From an uncultured Wohlfahrtiimonas sp. (GTDB lineage Bacteria > Pseudomonadota > Gammaproteobacteria > Cardiobacteriales > Wohlfahrtiimonadaceae), in NCBI GenBank assembly GCA_947631095.1, contig CANRJX010000009.1, positions 1-36,433 of the forward strand: a DNA stretch of 36,433 bases. The letters run 5' to 3'. The translations under genes were made by a program, and so were the position numbers. The notes below the pieces were generated by a model. It did no database searches and was not told where the DNA came from. It was given only the letters and a program-made list of their open reading frames with translations. Position 1 is the stretch's first letter, and the number at the start of each line of letters is the position of its first letter. This document shows positions 29,703-36,433 of the stretch, piece by piece.

Positions 29703-30512
29703 GTGGCACGAGTAATAGTTGTAACTTCAGGAAAAGGTGGTGTTGGTAAAACTACCACAAGTGCGAGTATTGCAGCCGGTTTAGCAAAACGCGGTCATAA
29801 AACAGCAGTCATTGATTTTGATGTTGGCTTACGCAACCTAGATTTAATCATGGGATGTGAGCGTCGCGTTGTCTATGACTTTGTGAATGTTGTTAATAAT
29901 GAAGCAACACTTCAGCAATCCCTCATTAAAGATAAGCGATTAGAGAATTTATCCATCCTCCCTGCCTCTCAAACACGTGATAAAGATGCATTATCCATCG
30001 AAGGTGTTGGTAAAGTAATTGATGGTTTAAAAGATTTAGGCTTTGAATACATTATCTGTGACTCACCTGCTGGCATTGAAAAAGGTGCACAATTAGCAAT
30101 GTATTTTGCGGATGATGCCATTGTAACTACAAACCCAGAAGTATCTTCTGTTCGTGACTCAGATAGAATTTTAGGTATTTTGGCGAGCAAAACAGCTAAA
30201 GCAGAAAAAGGTGAAGAAGTTAAACAGCATCTTATTTTAACGCGCTATAGCCCAGAGCGTGCGGCATCAGGTGATATGCTTTCTGTGACTGACGTTTTAG
30301 AAATTCTTGGTATTCCACTAATTGGCGTTGTACCTGAGTCTGAATCCGTTTTACAGTGTTCAAATGCTGGCACACCGGTCATCCTTGATGAAGATTCAGA
30401 TGCTGGCCAAGCATATGAAGACATCGTCGCAAGATACCTTGGTGAAGATAAACCACATCGTTTCATTGAAGCAGAGAAGAAAGGCTTCTTCCAAAGAATT
30501 TTTGGAGGTTAA
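29703..30512 (+). CDS. minD: Septum site-determining protein MinD
   Basis: VVTSGKGGVGKTTTSASIA deviant Walker A; C-terminal amphipathic GFFQRIFGG. Confidence 0.98.
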   Translation: MARVIVVTSGKGGVGKTTTSASIAAGLAKRGHKTAVIDFDVGLRNLDLIMGCERRVVYDFVNVVNNEATLQQSLIKDKRLENLSILPASQTRDKDALSIEGVGKVIDGLKDLGFEYIICDSPAGIEKGAQLAMYFADDAIVTTNPEVSSVRDSDRILGILASKTAKAEKGEEVKQHLILTRYSPERAASGDMLSVTDVLEILGIPLIGVVPESESVLQCSNAGTPVILDEDSDAGQAYEDIVARYLGEDKPHRFIEAEKKGFFQRIFGG

Positions 30513-30515
30513 TAT

Positions 30516-30881
30516 ATGTTTAGCGCACTATTTAAAAGAAGAAAAAAAACAGCATCAGCATCGATCGCAAAAGAACGCTTGCAGATTATTGTTGCGCATG
30601 AAAGAAATCAAAATTCACCATCCAATCAACCTGATTTTTTAAAGGATTTGCAAAGAGACATTTTAGAAGTTGTCCGCAAATACATGCAAATTGATAGTGA
30701 CCAGATTAAAGTCGCAATGGATAAAGAAGATGGTTTAGATGTTCTAGAACTTAACATTGTTCTCTTAGAAAATGAAGCAGAGCAAGAAAAGTCTGAGCAA
30801 AAAGTAGCTGACATTGAAAAAGAAATTGAAGCTGTTATAGAAGAAAAAACTACGATCGAAGAGAAAAATGAGACTCGATAA
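30516..30881 (+). CDS. minE: Cell division topological specificity factor MinE with C-terminal extension
   Basis: AKERLQIIVAHERNQ...FLKDLQRDILEVVRKYMQIDSDQIKVAM; C-terminal Glu/Lys-rich tail. Confidence 0.95.
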   Translation: MFSALFKRRKKTASASIAKERLQIIVAHERNQNSPSNQPDFLKDLQRDILEVVRKYMQIDSDQIKVAMDKEDGLDVLELNIVLLENEAEQEKSEQKVADIEKEIEAVIEEKTTIEEKNETR

Positions 30882-31236
30882 ATGGTTATGGGCGGCGAGA
30901 TTTTATAAAACTCGCCGCTTGGCTGTTGAAGCCATTGAAAAGAATCAAATTCAAGTCAATGGTGACAAAGCCAAGCCTGCCCGTACAATTAAAATTGAAG
31001 ATACATTAATCATTGAGAAAGCTGGTGAAACTTTTCACATTATTGTTGATGATTTAAGTGAAATTCGTGGCCCTGCGAAAGTCGCCACACTTCTTTATCA
31101 TGAAACAGAAGAGAGTTTAACCAAGCGCATGAACGATCGAGAAATGAAAAAATTAGTGCACAATCCTAAACCCGATAAAGCACCTGATAAAAAAGATCGC
31201 CAAAAACTACGTGATTTACGCAAAGGTTATGAATAG
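30868..31236 (+). CDS. hslR: S4-domain heat shock protein 15 (Hsp15)
   Basis: MRLDKWLWAARFYKTRRLAVEAIEKNQIQVNGDKAKPAR; C-terminal KDRQKLRDLRKGYE. Confidence 0.93.
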   Translation: MRLDKWLWAARFYKTRRLAVEAIEKNQIQVNGDKAKPARTIKIEDTLIIEKAGETFHIIVDDLSEIRGPAKVATLLYHETEESLTKRMNDREMKKLVHNPKPDKAPDKKDRQKLRDLRKGYE

Positions 31237-32164
31237 TTTATTTGATCCTATAGATCAATTTTTAACGCAATTCGCGCAACGCTATCGCCCAAAAAGCGTT
31301 GAAATTAAGGCCTTAACACTTCGTCAACTTGCTGAATATTTAATCGATCAAAAAATTAATGATTGGAAAGATTGTGACCAAGGATGTTTACAAAAGTACA
31401 TTATTTATCGCAATAAAGGTAATCCAAAGCACCCATCTTTCAAAAAACCATTATCCCTCAATAGCCTAAAAACTCATCTGGCCAGTATCCGTGTATTTTA
31501 TGATTATCTTGAATCTCAGGAAATTATTAGCTCAAATCCAGCACGCCTAGTTAAAACACCAAAAACACAACAATCGCTTCCCAAAGTGATTGCCGTTGAT
31601 ATGATGCAAGAATTGCTTAATCAAACGCCGAGTACACCACTTGAAACTCGCGATTTAGCGATTTGTGAATTATTTTATAGCTCAGGTTTACGTCTATCAG
31701 AACTCACATTTTTAGATATGAATGATATATCTTTAGCGAATAATGAAATTAGAGTGAACGATGGTAAAGGCGGAAAAGGCCGTATTTTACCGCTCGGCAA
31801 TAAAGCTAAAGAGGCATTATCTCTTTGGCTAACCATTCGCAGCCAATGGCAAACAACCGATCCTGCCCTATTCATTTCCCAACAAGGCAATCGCTTAACT
31901 GGCCGACAAATCGACAATCGTGTTAAACACATTGCCCAAAAGCTCGGAAAAGGTTTAAAAATTCATCCACATATGTTTCGCCACTCTATGGCAACCCATG
32001 TATTGGAATCGAGCCAAGATATTCGCTCTGTTCAAGAGCTTTTAGGACATGCAGACATATCAACCACACAAGTTTATACGCATTTAGATTTTGGCCATCT
32101 CTCTAAAGTCTTTGACTCAGCACATCCTCGTGCTAAAAAGAAATCAATAAAAAAAGATGAATAA
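31229..32164 (+). CDS. xerC: Tyrosine recombinase XerC
   Basis: LFYSSGLRLSELTFL, HMFRHSMATHVLESSQDIRSVQELLGHADISTTQVYTHL; start set at MNSLFDP, overlapping the hslR stop. Confidence 0.9.
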   Translation: MNSLFDPIDQFLTQFAQRYRPKSVEIKALTLRQLAEYLIDQKINDWKDCDQGCLQKYIIYRNKGNPKHPSFKKPLSLNSLKTHLASIRVFYDYLESQEIISSNPARLVKTPKTQQSLPKVIAVDMMQELLNQTPSTPLETRDLAICELFYSSGLRLSELTFLDMNDISLANNEIRVNDGKGGKGRILPLGNKAKEALSLWLTIRSQWQTTDPALFISQQGNRLTGRQIDNRVKHIAQKLGKGLKIHPHMFRHSMATHVLESSQDIRSVQELLGHADISTTQVYTHLDFGHLSKVFDSAHPRAKKKSIKKDE

Positions 32165-32165
32165 A

Positions 32166-32190
32166 AAAAACCACGCCAAAGCGTGGTTTT
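32166..32190. terminator. Bidirectional intrinsic terminator between xerC and peroxiredoxin gene
   Basis: AAAAAAAACCACGC-CAAA-GCGTGGTTTT between convergent genes. Confidence 0.85.
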
Positions 32191-32213
32191 GATGTTTATA
32201 TGCTCACTCTAAA

Positions 32214-32789
32214 TTATAGAGTTTCGCCGCCTACTTGACGGTTACATGGGCATAATTCATCAGTTTGTAACGCATCTAAAATACGTAAAGTTTCTGCTGG
32301 GTTACGACCAACGTTCAAACCATTTACTGAAACGTGTTGAATAACGTTATCTGGATCAACGATGAATGTTGCACGTAAAGCAACGCCTTCGTTTTGATCA
32401 CGAACGCCTAACATATCAATCAATTCACCTTTCACGTCTGCAAAAGAATAGTGACCCAATTTATCTAAATCTTTATGATCACGTCTCCAAGCCAATTTAC
32501 AGAATTCGTTATCTACGCTTCCGCCCATCAATACAGCGTCACGATCTGCGAATTCACCAGCCAATTTATCAAATGCTACGATTTCAGTAGGACATACAAA
32601 TGTGAAATCTTTTGGATAGAAATAGATAACTTTCCATTTACCTGGGAAAGATTTCTCGTTGATTGTTTCAAATGCAGACACACCATTTTCTTCATGATGA
32701 TTAAAGCCTGGTTTAACGCCTGTTACTTCAAAAGCATCCAAACGATCGCCAACAGTTTTTGAGTTACCGAAAGTAAAATCTACATCCAT
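32214..32789 (-). CDS. 2-Cys peroxiredoxin (AhpC/TSA family)
   Basis: YFYPKDFTFVCPTEIVAFDKLAGEF peroxidatic Cys motif; C-terminal DELCPCNRQVGGETL. Confidence 0.94.
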   Translation of the reverse strand: MDVDFTFGNSKTVGDRLDAFEVTGVKPGFNHHEENGVSAFETINEKSFPGKWKVIYFYPKDFTFVCPTEIVAFDKLAGEFADRDAVLMGGSVDNEFCKLAWRRDHKDLDKLGHYSFADVKGELIDMLGVRDQNEGVALRATFIVDPDNVIQHVSVNGLNVGRNPAETLRILDALQTDELCPCNRQVGGETL

Positions 32790-32964
32790 GTTAAGACTCC
32801 TTTTAATTAGTTGAGAAAAATAAATGACGTAAACATACTATATTTTTCAATCGACATATACAAGGTAATTCCCTATTAAAATACTAAACCCGATTGATTT
32901 AAAATTTTTATGAAAACAGGCAAACAAAATACTAACAACTAAAAATTTCACCATAATATCATAT

Positions 32965-34587
32965 TTATTCTTGCGTTTTAATCGTTCCTTTAGACAACTC
33001 GATAACTTTCTTAAATGTTTTCTGCAATAATGAAGGTATAGATTGCACTCCTCTTGCACGAGCAAAATCACAAACAGCTAACGCTAAATCTGGCTTAGAG
33101 CTTTTTTGAACTGCTTTGTGAATAATCTCATGCACTGGTAAATTGACAAAGTCTGATGAACCATATGCAACTTGTTTATATACAGAACTGAATCCTTTTT
33201 GAAATAGAAAATTCTCAATATCTCGTGATGGCAGCTGAGTCATATGACGATAATAATGTTCTTTATTACGGCAATGTGATCGTACAGTTTTGGCATAATG
33301 TCGCCCTGCGGCATCACCATCGGCCATTGCATACCACTCTATTCCCATTGCTTCTGCATACTCAATAAGAGGCAAAATTCCACATTGAGCAAATTCTACA
33401 AGCGTAATGCCTTCAGCATTTAAATTGTAACCACAAATTTCTGCAAGTTCTCTTAATAACCAAATCTCTGTTTCTCCCTCGACTAAAAACCAACAACGCG
33501 CAAATAAGGCAACAGGTCTACGATGAAAGACATGAAACAATACTTTTCTATTCGTACTCGCACTAAGATCTTTAGGTAACACTTGATTCACAATCACACT
33601 GGCATTGAAGCGTGAAATACGCATCACATTTTGCAAAGAAAGCATTGGAATTAAATCGCTCGTATTCGAAGTTAATATTTTTTGTACAGAGATATTTTTT
33701 AATAATCGCATCCCAACAGAAGTAATGATTGGATGCATATTTCCACCAAAACTTTTAAATACTAAAATTGGAGAAGCATTTGGCAATAGATGAAATCCCA
33801 TGCGATGAAAAATCATCTTAGCAAAAAAATCCATCATCATATTTCGAGTGATGGAATTATCAACTTTATCTAATAAATCATTGATTTTATCTAAAATCTG
33901 CCAATCTTCTAACGTTGGTTTTTTAATAGGCTCATCAAAATTTTTCTGATTGGTTAAGTAGTAAGTCAACAATAACGTTGCTGCGGATAGACCTTGCTGT
34001 AACTCTTTACGCGACAATTCGCCTGAGTCTTTCATCAATTGATCAACTAATGAATCATAAGCATCTTTCGCTTGAGCACCATAATCATTGGATGATTCTT
34101 TAGAATTTAACTGTTTACGAAACATAACCAATGGGTTCATATTCACCAAATTTTTCAGTGTTTCTGTAAAATCAGTAACTGCAATGATCTGACGATGATC
34201 ATCAACAAAACTATGCTCTGTTTCTATCACACCATGATTTTTATTCGCACGCACCTGATAACAGACCATTTGCTTTCTATATTTTCTTGAGAAAAATAAT
34301 ACTTCTGACAGAGGATTGCCTTGAAAGATTTCATCTGAAGAAGAGGATTCATCAACATAAGTAAATCGAAGCGTTAAACAATCATCAGCACAATCCTCTT
34401 CATAATAGAAATCATATTCTTGGCATTCATACAGAAAATTTTCTGGGCTAATAATTGATAATGCAGCCAATAAGCTAGTTGACCCCCAACTATTTTCGCC
34501 AATCAACACACTGATATCATTATTAAAATTAATCGTTAAATCTCTGATGCCTTTAAAACCTAGTATTTCCAGTGAATGGAGTAACAT
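32965..34587 (-). CDS. YbjD/OLD-family ATPase-TOPRIM protein (DUF2813-like)
   Basis: LEILGFKGIRDLTINFNNDISVLIGENSWGSTSLLAAL N-terminus; C-terminal TOPRIM FLVEGETEIWLLRELAEICGYNLNAEGITLVEFAQ and WYAMADGDAAGRHYA. Confidence 0.88.
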   Translation of the reverse strand: MLLHSLEILGFKGIRDLTINFNNDISVLIGENSWGSTSLLAALSIISPENFLYECQEYDFYYEEDCADDCLTLRFTYVDESSSSDEIFQGNPLSEVLFFSRKYRKQMVCYQVRANKNHGVIETEHSFVDDHRQIIAVTDFTETLKNLVNMNPLVMFRKQLNSKESSNDYGAQAKDAYDSLVDQLMKDSGELSRKELQQGLSAATLLLTYYLTNQKNFDEPIKKPTLEDWQILDKINDLLDKVDNSITRNMMMDFFAKMIFHRMGFHLLPNASPILVFKSFGGNMHPIITSVGMRLLKNISVQKILTSNTSDLIPMLSLQNVMRISRFNASVIVNQVLPKDLSASTNRKVLFHVFHRRPVALFARCWFLVEGETEIWLLRELAEICGYNLNAEGITLVEFAQCGILPLIEYAEAMGIEWYAMADGDAAGRHYAKTVRSHCRNKEHYYRHMTQLPSRDIENFLFQKGFSSVYKQVAYGSSDFVNLPVHEIIHKAVQKSSKPDLALAVCDFARARGVQSIPSLLQKTFKKVIELSKGTIKTQE

Positions 34588-34732
34588 TAACTCTCCTCTT
34601 TGTTATATTTATGTGCTCTTGAAAAAGAATATACGAAACTCTAGATTTTCCAAATCAATATTACATTGAATATCTAACAACCGCCTCCATCATGCTAAGA
34701 TATATAGAAATTTTTTATTCATGGAAGTCATT

Positions 34733-36109
34733 ATGCTCTCTATTTTTAACAGCCTAACTAGAAAACACGAACAATTTGTCCCAATTGAGCCTAACAAAAT
34801 TCGTATGTATGTATGCGGAATGACTGTTTATGATTATTGTCACATCGGCCATGCTCGCTCATTAATCTCATTTGACATGATTCGTCGTTATCTCATGCAC
34901 AAAGGCTTCGATGTTCATTTTGTGCGCAATATTACAGATATTGACGATAAAATCATCGCAAGAGCAAATGAACGCGGCATTACCATTCAAGCTTTAACCG
35001 AAGAATTTATTAATGCAATGCATGAAGATTGTGATGCATTGAATGTATTAGCACCTGATACTGAACCAAAGGCAACAGAAGCTATTGCAGGTATGATTGA
35101 ATTAATTCAAGGCCTGATTGAAAAAGAATTAGCTTATGCTGTACCAGAGGGTGATGTTTACTATCGCGTGCGCCGTTTTAAAGATTACGGTAAATTATCC
35201 AATCAAAATATTGATGAACTTCGCTCAGGTGAACGTGTAGAAGTGCAATCAGATAAAGAAGACCCTTTGGACTTCGTATTATGGAAACGAGCAAAAGCCA
35301 ACGAACCTTACTGGGAATCTCCTTGGGGCAATGGTCGTCCTGGCTGGCACATTGAATGTTCTGTAATGAGCAAAGAAGCTTTGGGCAATCATTTTGATAT
35401 TCATGGCGGTGGTATGGATTTAAAATTCCCACATCATGAATGTGAAATTGCACAATCTGAAGGTTATCACGATGAACCAATGGCAAACTACTGGATGCAC
35501 AATGGTTTTATCAACATTAACAATGAAAAAATGAGCAAATCTTTGGGGAATTTTTTCACAATTCGTGATGTATTAAAATACTTCCCTGCTGAAGTGATTC
35601 GTTTTTTCATGCTAAATAGCCATTATCGTACGCATGTTAACTATTCTGATGACCTATTAAATCAAGCTTGGAATGGATTGCGCCGTTTATATACAGCCCT
35701 TAACAATGCACCTGAAACATTGCCAGAATTTGATGCGACACATCCTATCGCTGTTCGTTTCACAGAAGTTATGGATGATGACTTTAACACGCCGATGGCA
35801 ATTGATTTGTTATTTGAAGCTGCAAATCTATACAACAAGAATCATGATCCAAAAGACTATATAGTTTTGAAAACTTTAGGTAGCGTATTGGGTATTCTTG
35901 AAGCGAATCCTGATACTTTCTTAAAAAGCGCACCCAACCAATCAGACGATGATAACGATTTAATCGAAGCTTTAATTGTGAAACGTAATGAAGCTCGTGC
36001 CAATAAAGATTGGGCCGAATCTGACCGCATTCGTGATGAATTAAAAGCTCGCAATATTGTGCTAGAAGACAAGCAAGGCCAAACAACATGGCGCCGAGAA
36101 ACTAATTAA
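34733..36109 (+). CDS. cysS: Cysteinyl-tRNA synthetase
   Basis: YVCGMTVYDYCHIGHARS, HGGGMDLKFPHHECEIAQSE, KMSKSLGNFFTI; start at MLSIFNSL (an upstream in-frame Met exists at 34721). Confidence 0.98.
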   Translation: MLSIFNSLTRKHEQFVPIEPNKIRMYVCGMTVYDYCHIGHARSLISFDMIRRYLMHKGFDVHFVRNITDIDDKIIARANERGITIQALTEEFINAMHEDCDALNVLAPDTEPKATEAIAGMIELIQGLIEKELAYAVPEGDVYYRVRRFKDYGKLSNQNIDELRSGERVEVQSDKEDPLDFVLWKRAKANEPYWESPWGNGRPGWHIECSVMSKEALGNHFDIHGGGMDLKFPHHECEIAQSEGYHDEPMANYWMHNGFININNEKMSKSLGNFFTIRDVLKYFPAEVIRFFMLNSHYRTHVNYSDDLLNQAWNGLRRLYTALNNAPETLPEFDATHPIAVRFTEVMDDDFNTPMAIDLLFEAANLYNKNHDPKDYIVLKTLGSVLGILEANPDTFLKSAPNQSDDDNDLIEALIVKRNEARANKDWAESDRIRDELKARNIVLEDKQGQTTWRRETN

Positions 36110-36130
36110 ATTGTAAGGAGTACATAAATT

Positions 36131-36406
36131 ATGATCAATCCAGAAACCAAAGAACCATTAGTAGATTTTCCTTGCCACTTTTTATTTAAAGTGACGGGTA
36201 AAAATACCGAAGAATTTGAAAATGATATTATTGAACTTTTAAAGCAAGTTGATCCAAAAATAGATGGTTCAAAAATTAAAAGATTAATGAGTAAATCAGA
36301 TAAATTCTTGTCTTTATCAATTGATGTTTGGGTAGAAAAACAAGAGGACATTGATAAAGTTTACGAATTATTAAAAGCTGAAGAACGCGTTCTTTGGGCA
36401 CTATAA
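36131..36406 (+). CDS. DUF493 (YbeD-like) family protein
   Basis: DFPCHFLFKVTGKNTEEFENDIIELL...LSLSIDVWVEKQEDIDKVYELLKAEERVLWAL. Confidence 0.87.
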   Translation: MINPETKEPLVDFPCHFLFKVTGKNTEEFENDIIELLKQVDPKIDGSKIKRLMSKSDKFLSLSIDVWVEKQEDIDKVYELLKAEERVLWAL

Positions 36407-36433
36407 TTTAATCTTTATATTGAAAAGCTCTCA

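Noticed and set aside
30322-30642. 106-aa ORF overlapping the minD end and minE start
   Set aside because: Alternative frame of two strongly conserved genes
31229-32164. Tyrosine recombinase as evidence of an integrated mobile element
   Set aside because: It looks like housekeeping XerC, overlapping hslR, with no att repeats, tRNA or mobile cargo nearby
32965-34587. OLD-like gene as part of a Gabija-type defence system
   Set aside because: No UvrD-like GajB helicase next to it; neighbours are a peroxiredoxin and cysS; sequence is closer to YbjD/DUF2813 as I remember it
1-36433. tRNA, CRISPR array, IS element or large repeats
   Set aside because: Visual scan of intergenic regions found no cloverleaf/TPsiC-like sequence, regularly spaced repeats or transposase; a tRNAscan/CRISPR search would be decisive

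Overview
This 36.4 kb AT-rich window looks like core chromosome of a gammaproteobacterium. That lineage is inferred from the 6S RNA-fau pair, Orn, GmhA, LptABC, TolB-Pal and MinCDE, but I cannot name the species. It is densely packed, with about 45 credible protein genes. I see no transposase, phage module, CRISPR array or tRNA. Main blocks: (i) a partial GT2 glycosyltransferase and a polyprenyl-phosphate sugar transferase; (ii) ung; (iii) a roughly 7 kb minus-strand run orn-pgpA-SNase-PH protein-MCE/Mla-type lipid transporter-lipoprotein-NUDIX-GNAT; (iv) sodC and a LOG-family gene; (v) ubiD-gmhA-lipoprotein-GT4; (vi) hemA-hpt-tolB-pal-msbA-ompA-like; (vii) 6S RNA (ssrS)-fau; (viii) a minus-strand run rpiA-lptC-lptA-lptB-sbcB-EEP nuclease-Sel1/FimV-like-comF; (ix) slyD, minCDE, hslR, xerC; (x) a 2-Cys peroxiredoxin, a YbjD/OLD-like gene, cysS and a DUF493 protein. 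I did not find a clear new multi-gene system. The best lead is the YbjD/OLD-like protein at 32965-34587. Its TOPRIM nuclease motifs are intact, but both the Walker A lysine and the Walker B acidic residues appear to be lost, suggesting a pseudo-ATPase. Secondary leads are a Sel1 protein with a FimV/LysM-like tail, MinE with a long acidic C-terminal extension, a PH-domain protein embedded in the lipid-transport operon, a perfect palindrome in the rpiA/slyD divergent region, and a 24-bp in-frame duplication in the ompA-like gene.
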